In this document: piece after piece, positions 25,061-32,699 of the stretch
Layout of the letters: the number at the start of each line of letters is the position of its first letter
Position numbering within the stretch: the stretch's first letter is position 1
From: Candidatus Bathyarchaeota archaeon
GTDB lineage: Archaea; Thermoproteota; Bathyarchaeia; Bathyarchaeales; Bathyarchaeaceae
NCBI GenBank assembly: GCA_004376295.1
Contig: SOJZ01000035.1
Coordinates: 1 to 38,605, forward strand
Direction of reading: 5' to 3'
Length of the DNA: 38,605 bases
Made by a program: the position numbers and the translations under genes
Notes under the pieces: generated by a model
The model's database searches: none
What the model was told of the DNA's origin: nothing
Seen by the model: the letters and a program-made list of their open reading frames with translations, nothing else

Positions 25061-25113
25061 AGTCCCCCAGGCGCGCGGACTGTTTTGCCGGTCTAGAGGT
25101 GTCTGTTCAAAAC
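25061..25113. other. GC-rich tandem hairpins between divergent promoters
   Basis: In an AT-rich intergenic region this GC-rich island contains two adjacent inverted repeats: AGTCC/GGACT (25061-25065 with 25077-25081) and GTTTTG/CAAAAC (25082-25087 with 25108-25113). They lie between the bactofilin and KaiC starts. TATA-like sequences occur on both sides (about 25049-25056 and 25142-25151), so a small RNA on either strand is possible. No known family was recognised. Confidence 0.3.
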
Positions 25114-25141
25114 CTACGGATGCGAGCGTTGGATATGCATA

Positions 25142-25151
25142 AGGTATAAAT
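25142..25151 (+). promoter_or_regulatory. TATA box of the KaiC-like ATPase gene
   Basis: GGTATAAATA, 41-50 bp before the ATG at 25192, implies a transcript start near 25170 and a leader of about 20 bases. AGGAGAAAC (25179-25187) can serve as ribosome binding site. Confidence 0.55.
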
Positions 25152-25191
25152 ATTCACTAAAGATTATCTAAAGTCACTAGGAGAAACAGAA

Positions 25192-25950
25192 ATGTCAAAA
25201 AAGATTGCTACCGGGATTAGCGGCTTAGATGAACTGGTTGGCGGTGGCATTCCTGAAGGAAGGGTCATTTTGGTCATCGGGGGACCAGGCACTGGAAAGA
25301 CCATCCTGTGCAGCCAATTCCTGTATAAGGGAATCCATGAAAAACAAGAGAATGGAGTTTTCGTCAGCCTAGACGAAAGCAAAAACCACTTCTACTCGGA
25401 AATGCAGAAATTCGGGTGGGATTTTCGCAAAGTAGAAGAGGAGAAGAAATTTGCTTTCATAAACGCAACGCGAATGTCACGAGTAGCCATGCTGAAAGAG
25501 AAACTCTACAAAGAAGAGACTCGCAGCTTACGAGGTAAACAACTGTCTATCGACAAACTAATTGAAGACCTGCAAGCGCAAATCCAGCGTACTAATGCGA
25601 AAAGGGTTGTAGTGGACACTTTGGCGGCGCTTACCTACAGATTTCCAGATCCTATAGAACGAAGGACCGCGATTGTGGATTTGATTGAATCGCTGGCGGA
25701 TTTGGGAGTTACCAGTCTTGTGACAACTGAACTCGGGTATTTGGGTCTTGAACGTAATGCCGTGGAAGAAGAATTTCTGGTTCACGGGGTTATCATGATG
25801 CAGACTCTGTTTTCAGGTGGAACTACTACGAGAGCGATACAAGTCGAAAAAATGAGAGAAGCTAAGGTCAATCCAAGCCTTGTGCCATATTCAATAGATC
25901 AAAATGGCATTGAAATCTTTCCTAACATGCCGCTATTTGGGGAAAAGTAG
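25192..25950 (+). CDS. KaiC-like RecA-superfamily ATPase, single domain
   Basis: A 252-residue KaiC/RadA-like protein. ATGISGLDELVGGGIPEG leads into Walker A GGPGTGKT (30-37), and Walker B is RVVVDTLAAL near residue 140. FVSLDES after the second strand matches the KaiC catalytic-glutamate region; no tandem second domain is present. Archaeal KaiC-like proteins are linked to signalling, gene regulation and archaellum control; the specific role is unknown. This is the catalytically intact relative of the degenerate KaiC-like domains in the two neighbouring minus-strand genes at 26039 and 30654. It is convergent with the giant TPR gene. Confidence 0.9.
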   Translation: MSKKIATGISGLDELVGGGIPEGRVILVIGGPGTGKTILCSQFLYKGIHEKQENGVFVSLDESKNHFYSEMQKFGWDFRKVEEEKKFAFINATRMSRVAMLKEKLYKEETRSLRGKQLSIDKLIEDLQAQIQRTNAKRVVVDTLAALTYRFPDPIERRTAIVDLIESLADLGVTSLVTTELGYLGLERNAVEEEFLVHGVIMMQTLFSGGTTTRAIQVEKMREAKVNPSLVPYSIDQNGIEIFPNMPLFGEK

Positions 25951-26038
25951 GCCCATAAAAACTCTAACATATTCTTACACGTACTGTCTGTTAATGTACA
26001 ACGAATCCTAAGGCTTACGCTTTAACTGCTTCCTTCTT

Positions 26039-26725
26039 TCATGTTTCTAGTCTTTCTTTTCTCAGAGGCAATTCGCTCTCTAAATATCTCTGATCATACA
26101 TTTTCCTGATTTTCAGGAATTTTTGCAAACCTTTTTCGGTTTCTTTTTCACAGATGTTTATTTCTCCTTCGAAAAGATCTAGAATTGCTTGGACTTCTTG
26201 TGAAGGATGCATGTGTGGATTAATTACTGTCAGAGTGGTGAACCTTTTTGACCTCAATTCTGGGATAAGTCCAGTTAGCCATCTCCTAGCAGAAACGGCG
26301 TGATGTTGGAGCAAGATGTCTGAGATTATTTCTATGCAGGCTCTTCTTGGACCTTTCTGTTTCTTGTCTAATCTGCGGAAAGCTGAGGTCAAGGAGATAC
26401 TGATTTCGGTAAGGTTTTCTACCCCCTTCAATTTGAATACGTTAGGTAAGGTTTCTATCATTTTGTCTGCTTGAGGATTGCAAATGAAGAGGTAGAAGTT
26501 TGATTGAAATTCTTCTGCGAGGGTCCTTACCCCACTCGCATCAATGGTGACATGAAATGTGGTTTCGCCCCGCCTTGCCCCTGTCTCGAGAAATGTCTTG
26601 ATTAGCAGGTCTCTTTCGTCGCATGAAGGTGAGGTCAGTATAACTGCATAGTTTTCAGGTATTCCACCAAAAAGCAAATTGTCAAGATTTCTATGTCCTG
26701 TAATAATGCGACCGGGAAGAATAAC
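26039..26725 (-). repeat. Duplicated pseudo-KaiC module, copy 1
   Basis: Codes for the last 228 residues of the TPR protein. Aligned without gaps to copy 2 (30654-31340), 173 of 228 residues are identical by hand count, and the DNA is also clearly similar. The upstream parts of the two genes are unrelated, so this is a domain duplication joined to different N-termini. Confidence 0.85.
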
Positions 26726-29700
26726 CTCTGAAACATTAATTGTTACAGGTTCAGGCTCACAAAACATCTGATGCCCAGTTTCGTCTACGTAAACAATTCT
26801 TGGCTTTATCGTAAATGTGCCTTTGTCAAACGACCTTAAGACAAGTCTGATTTCTTCGGTTTTTAGCGGGTTGAGTTTTTTTCCTTTCATGTCAACATAT
26901 GCGTCTTCGAAGCGGCAGTATTTGGGTTTTGCAACGGGTTCGAAGCCTGGAGGGAGGATTCCCTCAACTTTGGTTAACGAGGCCGGCTCTTTCCCTGTGT
27001 TAACAAGTTTTATCTCCAATGCAAGGTCTTCGGCTACGTTGGCCTTTTTGGGGCAAATGGTAAGATTCGCTTGGACATAAGCTTGTTCAAACCTCTCTAG
27101 ACCGACTGCTTCTTCATGGGTTGGGCCTGGTGTCGATATGCTGCTAGTACTGGAGGCGATAGACGGTGCCGACAAAACCTCTCTTAGAGAAAGCATGAAT
27201 TCGCGTTTTTGCTTTACCTTCTCTATGCTCCTTAGAACTTCATTTCTCTTCCTTAGATAGCCCGCTTTCTCAAAGAGATTTGCTGAACGGTCCAAGAATT
27301 TTTCAGCCAGAAGATAGAGCCTCAGCTTCTTCTCCGGATCAACCTCTGTTTCCGCTTTGCCCATGTAAACATAGGAGTCAAACAGGACTTGAGTAGCGTT
27401 GATCCAAAATGACTCTTTTTTGAAGCCTGCTTCTGTATAACAATCAGATGCACTTTCCATGTATTGTTTAGTTTTGGAGTAGAACTTCATGTTTCGAGTG
27501 TCTTTGAATCTGGCGCCCAATTCTAGAGCCTTACAGAAGTAGGAGTTACCGGCCGCTAAGAGACTAGTTCTTTTCTTTAGGCTGCTTTCCTTGGCTTTCA
27601 TGAAGAGCTGGGATGCTTCCGCATAAAGGGTTGGGTCAAGTCTTTCTTCTGCTAGCTTCATTTTCTGCCACGCTCTGCATAAGTAGACTATGGACTGCAA
27701 CTCTCTCTGGCCTGACTTGATTTCCATTCCTTCCAGTACTTTTTCAAATGCTTTGGCTGCCAATCCATATCTCTTAGCGCATGGCTCACAATCACCTTCT
27801 CTGTCAAATACTCTAGCCTCTTCAACTCTGACCCTACCGATACAATATTCTCTTCGCTGGTCACAGGCTCTACTTAGTTCGCTTACCTTCTCTTTTTCAT
27901 GAGGATCCACAATTTTGCCCCAAGCCGTCTCAAGAGATTTCTTAGCTTCCTTAAACATCTCAGCCGCTCGTTGGAAAACCTGTGTTGACGCTTGATTTTT
28001 GTCTTGTCTACTCAGGTGTTCAGCATGTTCTAGAAGGGCCCACGCCGAATAGTTTGGAGCGAGATAATTCCATAATGTCGAAGATCGGAGGTAATTGGCA
28101 GCTTTATTATAATGTTCCTCTGAACCAGTGTATTCTTCTCTCTCGTGGGCAAGTTTTGCCTTCTCTATTTCACTCCAAGCCTGCATGTAAGTGGCGTAGT
28201 CCGAATAGAAATCGTCGAGCCGCCGTATCTTCTCTGCAGATGTTTTGTATGCGTCAGCCGCAGACTCAAAATTTTCTGAGGCTTTCACATATTCACCGAG
28301 GCGATCATACAGCTTAGCTATATTCCAGTGAGCCTCAGCCAAGCGGCTCGGTAGCTCAGCTTTACTGTACGTGTCGGCAGCCCTTTCATAAGCTTCAATA
28401 GCCTCTTTCAAGACTTTTTCATCTTCAGTCAGCCACCACAACTGGTTCAGAATGCCACCAAACCAGTCATAGTACTCTCCAAGGACAGCAAAAATTCTTG
28501 TCTGCGGGTATAGTTTTGCCCATTCTTCAATTAATTTCAGGCAATTGTTCATGTTTGAGGCGGCTTCTTCTAAGAGCTCTCTTTTCCTTTTCTTTTTTGG
28601 TTCTGTCTTGGCCAACTCAGCTCTTATCAAAGCTTGGTAGTTTTGACCTACACCACGAACCCAGTAGTTAGACGGATACAGCCTTTCTACAATGTCTGTG
28701 TAGCCTTGTCTGTGCTTTGACGCCTCCTCAAGCAGCTTTTTTTTCGCGTCGATTTTCGTCTTCACGTTGGAAAGGGAGTACAAGGCTTTGCTCAGTTCAT
28801 GGAGGTTGGCCCCAATGGCCTCTGGGGAACCTGATCGCTCAGCATGTTCTAGGCTTTTTCGCCCAGCTTCAACGGCCCTCTCCAAGAAAATCCGCTTTTC
28901 TTCTCGGTTGGTCTCAACTTCAAATGCCAGAAAGAAGTAGTTCGCAGCAAGAGGGGTTAAAGCAACAAGATAATCATTAGCGATTATGCGGAGATGGCGT
29001 ATCGCGTCCTTAGCATATCGAATGGCTTTACTGTATCCTTCTCTTTTCTTGTCTGGATCCTCTTCTACGTCCATCATCCAACTGGTGGTAGAAGCTAGTC
29101 GATAGCATGCCACTCCCATCACATAATTGTCTTGTATGGTCATGCCTTGCTGCAACATTTTCTCAGCATGTTCTAGTGAGGATACCAAGTTGCCAGAGAA
29201 ATGGAAGGCCCCAAGGGCTGCTGCCCAGTTCGACAAACCAATCAGGTAGCTGTCTCCAACTTTCTCGGAAAGCTCCAAAGCCTTCTTCGCATAACTTAAG
29301 CATTTCTGACTGAACTCCTTCGTTTTCTCCTCCAGCTCACTAATGTTCGCGCCGTAGTAACAGTGGAGGCTTGTCATGGAATATGCTCTAGCAAGTTCTT
29401 GCTCGTCTCTGATTTCAGATAGAGCTTCTATAGCGGTTTCTCCATAGCCCACCGCTTCCTCTACAATTTTGTTCAGCTCCTGTCTATCCCACTCAATCCG
29501 AGACCTATCATATAGGCAGTATAGGAGCTCGTTACATAGTTTTCCGTGGCCTAGGCGGTCTCCAGTCTCCTCGAAGGCCCTTAAAGCATTCTTCTCCAAT
29601 TTCCAACACTCGTCCAGCAACGCTTTCCTCTCAGACGAACCCTCAGCAAGCCAAGATCTGTTGTATAAGGCCATTGCTCTACAACAGTTTACTCCTCCAT

Positions 29701-29986
29701 GCTTCTTTGAATCCTCCAGCCTCTCGAATAGCCCGGCTGTCTCTTCATAAGCCTCTAACGACAACTCCATGCGCCTCCTAAATTCTTTCTGGGTCTCGGC
29801 TTGAAACGCAGCTCGATAGAAGCAGTACCCAATCCTCTCTCGAATCTCCCCCTTCTTCAAAAATTCGTTTTTTCCGATCACGCGTGAAGCCCGCTCATAA
29901 AGATCTGCAGCCTTTACCCAATTATACTCATTCTCCAGCGTCCCAGCTTTGCCAAGAACCTCTTCTACTTTTTCTCTCTGAGGCAT
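26039..29986 (-). CDS. Giant TPR / Ig-like / pseudo-KaiC protein
   Basis: 1,315 residues from ATG 29986. Residues 1 to about 930 are helical TPR-type repeats (for example NEYNWVKAADLYERASRVIG, LGEYVKASENFESAADAYKT). After a Ser/Pro linker (near 940-960), about 970-1085 is a beta-rich domain like the Ig/CARDB type (LALEIKLVNTGKEPASLTKV). Residues 1088-1315 are KaiC-like (GRIITGHRNLDNLLFGGIP), but the P-loop reads TSPSCDERDLL, lacking the Gly-Lys-Ser/Thr needed for ATP binding. The same domain ends the HTH protein at 30654-31637. No signal peptide. The frame is open to a GTG at 30166, but those extra 60 residues are hydrophobic, cysteine-containing and unlike TPR, and have no ribosome binding site. 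Likely a signalling scaffold; ligand unknown. Confidence 0.85.
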   Translation of the reverse strand: MPQREKVEEVLGKAGTLENEYNWVKAADLYERASRVIGKNEFLKKGEIRERIGYCFYRAAFQAETQKEFRRRMELSLEAYEETAGLFERLEDSKKHGGVNCCRAMALYNRSWLAEGSSERKALLDECWKLEKNALRAFEETGDRLGHGKLCNELLYCLYDRSRIEWDRQELNKIVEEAVGYGETAIEALSEIRDEQELARAYSMTSLHCYYGANISELEEKTKEFSQKCLSYAKKALELSEKVGDSYLIGLSNWAAALGAFHFSGNLVSSLEHAEKMLQQGMTIQDNYVMGVACYRLASTTSWMMDVEEDPDKKREGYSKAIRYAKDAIRHLRIIANDYLVALTPLAANYFFLAFEVETNREEKRIFLERAVEAGRKSLEHAERSGSPEAIGANLHELSKALYSLSNVKTKIDAKKKLLEEASKHRQGYTDIVERLYPSNYWVRGVGQNYQALIRAELAKTEPKKKRKRELLEEAASNMNNCLKLIEEWAKLYPQTRIFAVLGEYYDWFGGILNQLWWLTEDEKVLKEAIEAYERAADTYSKAELPSRLAEAHWNIAKLYDRLGEYVKASENFESAADAYKTSAEKIRRLDDFYSDYATYMQAWSEIEKAKLAHEREEYTGSEEHYNKAANYLRSSTLWNYLAPNYSAWALLEHAEHLSRQDKNQASTQVFQRAAEMFKEAKKSLETAWGKIVDPHEKEKVSELSRACDQRREYCIGRVRVEEARVFDREGDCEPCAKRYGLAAKAFEKVLEGMEIKSGQRELQSIVYLCRAWQKMKLAEERLDPTLYAEASQLFMKAKESSLKKRTSLLAAGNSYFCKALELGARFKDTRNMKFYSKTKQYMESASDCYTEAGFKKESFWINATQVLFDSYVYMGKAETEVDPEKKLRLYLLAEKFLDRSANLFEKAGYLRKRNEVLRSIEKVKQKREFMLSLREVLSAPSIASSTSSISTPGPTHEEAVGLERFEQAYVQANLTICPKKANVAEDLALEIKLVNTGKEPASLTKVEGILPPGFEPVAKPKYCRFEDAYVDMKGKKLNPLKTEEIRLVLRSFDKGTFTIKPRIVYVDETGHQMFCEPEPVTINVSEVILPGRIITGHRNLDNLLFGGIPENYAVILTSPSCDERDLLIKTFLETGARRGETTFHVTIDASGVRTLAEEFQSNFYLFICNPQADKMIETLPNVFKLKGVENLTEISISLTSAFRRLDKKQKGPRRACIEIISDILLQHHAVSARRWLTGLIPELRSKRFTTLTVINPHMHPSQEVQAILDLFEGEINICEKETEKGLQKFLKIRKMYDQRYLESELPLRKERLET

Positions 29987-30187
29987 AATATTGACCAGCA
30001 AAGCCTTACACGTTGCACCCAAAAAATCTTTTGTAAACACGCACGCGAACTGCTTGCTCGTGAACGCACACGCGTAAAACAAATTGATGCTTATTGGCAC
30101 AAGAGAAAAGAATGAGTTATTAGTGTTTACTTCATTTTGCTTGATATCTGCATTCAATGAGGACACTTATTTGGAGTGAGATTCATA

Positions 30188-30195
30188 TGCATGCA
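30188..30195. repeat. TGCATGCA palindrome, site 1
   Basis: Perfect self-complementary octamer inside ATGCATGCAT, in the gap between the giant TPR gene and the zinc-ribbon gene. Four such sites (one doubled) lie only in intergenic DNA between 30.1 and 35.7 kb. Confidence 0.5.
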
Positions 30196-30234
30196 TGACA
30201 ATTGAGAGTTCAAAGTTTCCAAAGTATTAATGCA

Positions 30235-30354
30235 CTATCGTACCTCAAAAATGCTCTTTGGATTGAGATAAACTAATTTACAATCTGTATTTGGACACAC
30301 ATGTAATTCGTGGTTTTTCTTTATCATTTTGGTCCCACATTTTGGACAATTCAA
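30235..30354 (-). CDS. Small zinc-ribbon protein, 39 residues
   Basis: A short gene: TTG start at 30354, stop at 30235-30237. The product starts MNCPKCGTKMIKKNHELHVC and continues PNTDCKLVYLNPKSIFEVR. CxxC (Cys3, Cys6) and C-x4-C (Cys20, Cys25) form a zinc-ribbon-like site. Translation is strongly supported by a full Shine-Dalgarno, GGAGGTGAT (30358-30366), just before the start; few genes in this window have one this good. It lies between the two pseudo-KaiC genes on the same strand. Single zinc ribbons often bind nucleic acid or act as protein adaptors; here the function is unknown. Confidence 0.8.
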   Translation of the reverse strand: MNCPKCGTKMIKKNHELHVCPNTDCKLVYLNPKSIFEVR

Positions 30355-30545
30355 CTTATCACCTCCTTTCTTCTTTGTGGACCTGGAATCATTGCGTAGG
30401 AATTACATTTTGCGATCTAATAAGTTTTGTCTGTATGCATGTATAAGAACCTACAAAACTAATCCATGAGTGCATAAAATGTTGATTTTCTCTTTTGTCT
30501 AATCATGGTTTTTTGTCTTCATTCCGACGTAACCAAACACCTGCC

Positions 30546-30553
30546 TGCATGCA
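30546..30553. repeat. TGCATGCA palindrome, site 2
   Basis: Perfect octamer about 100 bp downstream of the HTH/pseudo-KaiC stop codon and about 190 bp upstream of the zinc-ribbon start. Confidence 0.5.
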
Positions 30554-30653
30554 TAACTCACAAGAGCCCTGACACGACTTCACAGATGTTATACATTAAT
30601 GCAACAACGGGATTCTCAGTGGTTTAGGTCCTTTGACACTCGCTTCTCTTCTT

Positions 30654-31340
30654 TCATGTCTTCAGTTTTTCCTTTCTTAGAGGCATTTTGCTCTCTAGAT
30701 ATCTTTGATTATACATTTTTCTGATTTTCAGGAATTTCTCTAAACCTTTCTCTGTCTCTTTCTCGAAGATGTTGATTTCTCCTTCGAACAGACCTAAAAC
30801 CGCATGAACCTCTTGTGGAGAATGCATGTGGGGGTTCATTACTGCCAAAGAAGTAAAACCTCTTGATTTCAAATCTGGAATAAGTCCAGTCAACCATCGT
30901 CTAGTATGAACCGCATGATGTTGCAACAAGACATCTGAAACAATTTCAACGCAAGCCCTTCGTGGACCTTTGAGTGATTTGTCTAATTTGCGGAAAGCGG
31001 AGGTCAACGCAATGCCAATGTCAGTAAGGTTTTCTACACCCTTTAGTTTGGATACGTTGGGTAAGGTTTTGATGATTTTGTCTGCTTGAGGATTACATAT
31101 GAAAACGTGAAGGTTTGATTGAAACTCCTCTGCTAAAGCCCCTACTCCCCCCGCCTCTGTAGTAACGTAAAACGTGATTTGCCCCTCTTTCGCTCCGGCT
31201 TCCAGAAACCTCTTAATTAGGAGGTCTTTTTCATCGCATGAAGGTGAGGTTAATATGACTGCATAGTTTTCAGGTATCCCGCCGAACAACATGTTATCAA
31301 GGTCTTTGTACCCTGTAGTAATGCGACCGGGAAGAACGAC
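30654..31340 (-). repeat. Duplicated pseudo-KaiC module, copy 2
   Basis: Second copy of the 228-residue module, here behind a DNA-binding domain. It has equal length to copy 1 at 26039-26725, with no gaps in the protein alignment. Confidence 0.85.
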
Positions 31341-31637
31341 CTCTGGAATCTTCACTGTTACAGGTTCTTCTAACGCGGCGAAGAACTTTTGCATGCGCTT
31401 GAATGCTTCCAGATATTCTAGGCCCCATTTTGTTGCTCTGTATTTTTTGCGGTCGCCTACGGTTATTTCTCTTACGACTCCATGTGAGACTAGAAAATTC
31501 AACGTTTTCTTCAATCTATCTACAGGCATGTTTGCTCCATAGGAAACTCTAGTTAAAGAGCATACACCCTTCCTTGCAATCACTTCTATTATGTCTGCGT
31601 AAATGTCATATTTTGTTCTTCTTCGTTCGTCAGGCAA
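30654..31637 (-). CDS. ArnR1-like wHTH fused to pseudo-KaiC domain
   Basis: A 327-residue regulator. Residues 1-90 form a winged helix of the ArnR1-like/HTH_45 type (RRRTKYDIYADIIEVIARKG, NMPVDRLKKTLNFLVSHGVV, KYRATKWGLEYLEAFKRM). Residues 100-327 are the KaiC-like module shared with the giant TPR protein; the P-loop is again degenerate (TSPSCDEKDLL), and the Walker B strand keeps only ACVEIVSDVLL. The start is TTG at 31637 with GGAG ten bases upstream and GTATAAC (31674-31680) as TATA box. ArnR proteins regulate archaellum genes in Sulfolobus, but no archaellum gene is near. The pseudo-KaiC part may sense a ligand or pair with the intact KaiC at 25192. Confidence 0.87.
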   Translation of the reverse strand: MPDERRRTKYDIYADIIEVIARKGVCSLTRVSYGANMPVDRLKKTLNFLVSHGVVREITVGDRKKYRATKWGLEYLEAFKRMQKFFAALEEPVTVKIPEVVLPGRITTGYKDLDNMLFGGIPENYAVILTSPSCDEKDLLIKRFLEAGAKEGQITFYVTTEAGGVGALAEEFQSNLHVFICNPQADKIIKTLPNVSKLKGVENLTDIGIALTSAFRKLDKSLKGPRRACVEIVSDVLLQHHAVHTRRWLTGLIPDLKSRGFTSLAVMNPHMHSPQEVHAVLGLFEGEINIFEKETEKGLEKFLKIRKMYNQRYLESKMPLRKEKLKT

Positions 31638-31767
31638 TAGGCAACTTCTCCGAGTTTTCCACTGTTATTAAATGTTATACGCTTAATCTTAATTTTGGTG
31701 GATAACCATGCACCCGATAGGTTCTGGCAGCAAGGAATTATGCGTGCATATGTGCCAAATTCTTCTT

Positions 31768-32583
31768 TTAATTTGGAACAATTCCAATTCTTCTTACGGA
31801 AACATTTCTCTTTTCAAGTTCATGAATTAGAGGATTTATTCCCACAGAATCGCTTGCAATGTGCCCAGTGACTATGAGGTTTCCCCTTTTTTCAGCTTTC
31901 AGTTTTTCCAAATCTCCGGGTCGTATGTGAATGTATACAACTGTTCCGACGCCGTATTTGAAATATGTTTTCGCAATTTCATAACCGCCGTTCGTTCCGG
32001 CACCGTGCGACACCACAACTTTTCCAGCCGGGTTTTCAGCTTTTCCCAGTCGAATCTTGATTTCGGTAACTGCGTTTTTGAATTCAGGAAGCTCTTTTAA
32101 AGCATAAATCACATCTTGCACTGTGGAATTTTTTCTGATTCTGCTGTTAATTCTTCCAGTCATTATCTTTCTTCCAACTTCATCCAAAGGCGTGTGTATG
32201 TTCATGTAGGGTATTTTCAACAGCCTTGCAACATCAACTGCGTGCCCATAGTTTCGTGTATGCGCTTCAACCTCCAATTCTTCAAGCCTCTTCTTAACAG
32301 CTTCTTCTGCTTCTTCCATTGGAACCCCAGCCGCAACCATTTGTTGAATGTGTCTTTTGAAAACCTGATGGAAATTTATGGTTGCCGTTCCCCCTTGTGG
32401 ATGATGAGCAATCACAGCATCATAACCTAATTGTTTCGCGAGCAAAAGTTCTGGAACACCAGCGTCTATGCCGAAGAAGATCTTTCTAATGTTGTCGCCG
32501 CTTACATATATGGCACTGTCTTCCGGAACATCTTCTAATCCAGCAAGTTTCAGAGCTAACCCCATAATCTCTTCCGTATCCAT
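31768..32583 (-). CDS. NIF3-like dinuclear metal centre protein (DUF34)
   Basis: A 271-residue NIF3/DUF34 member. The metal-binding pattern is seen: GIDAGVPELLLAKQLGYDAVIAHHP with paired histidines, an internal NYGHAVDVARLLKIPYMNIHTPLDE, and the C-terminal GHIASDSVGINPLIHELEKR. The family forms hexameric toroids with two metals per subunit; it is widely annotated as GTP cyclohydrolase I type 2, but that activity is poorly supported. The ATG at 32583 has GGTGA seven bases upstream. It is divergent from the glycosyltransferase, with a 116-bp shared promoter region. Confidence 0.88.
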   Translation of the reverse strand: MDTEEIMGLALKLAGLEDVPEDSAIYVSGDNIRKIFFGIDAGVPELLLAKQLGYDAVIAHHPQGGTATINFHQVFKRHIQQMVAAGVPMEEAEEAVKKRLEELEVEAHTRNYGHAVDVARLLKIPYMNIHTPLDEVGRKIMTGRINSRIRKNSTVQDVIYALKELPEFKNAVTEIKIRLGKAENPAGKVVVSHGAGTNGGYEIAKTYFKYGVGTVVYIHIRPGDLEKLKAEKRGNLIVTGHIASDSVGINPLIHELEKRNVSVRRIGIVPN

Positions 32584-32699
32584 TGCATGTTCACCTTCGA
32601 ATTCTTAATATGCTATAGTATTAATAGCGCATACATCATAAAACTTATTTGAATATACCGAAGCGTAAAACTGAAAGAAATCTATAGGAAATAGTTTCA

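Larger units (their letters stand above)
29987..30653. other. Intergenic region around the zinc-ribbon gene
   Basis: Besides the zinc-ribbon gene (30235-30354), this stretch holds two TGCATGCA palindromes (30188-30195, 30546-30553) and a related TATGCATGTATA (30434-30445) that overlaps a TATA-like CTTATAC on the minus strand, suitably placed to drive the zinc-ribbon gene. Positions 29987-30166 are an open but non-TPR-like extension of the giant gene. A 26-codon minus-strand frame (30503-30583) with a C-x3-C-x2-C pattern exists but has no ribosome binding site. Confidence 0.5.

Noticed and set aside
25080-25120. Partial tRNA-like T-arm (TGTTCAAAACC) in the GC-rich island
   Set aside because: The flanking stem does not pair and no acceptor or anticodon arm can be built.
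29987-30166. N-terminal 60-codon extension of the giant TPR protein from GTG 30166
   Set aside because: Sequence is hydrophobic and unlike TPR, with no ribosome binding site; ATG 29986 leads straight into the first repeat. Not fully excluded.
30503-30583. 26-codon minus-strand frame with a C-x3-C-x2-C pattern (SCQGSCELCMQAGVW)
   Set aside because: No ribosome binding site and very short; kept only as a possibility to test by conservation.
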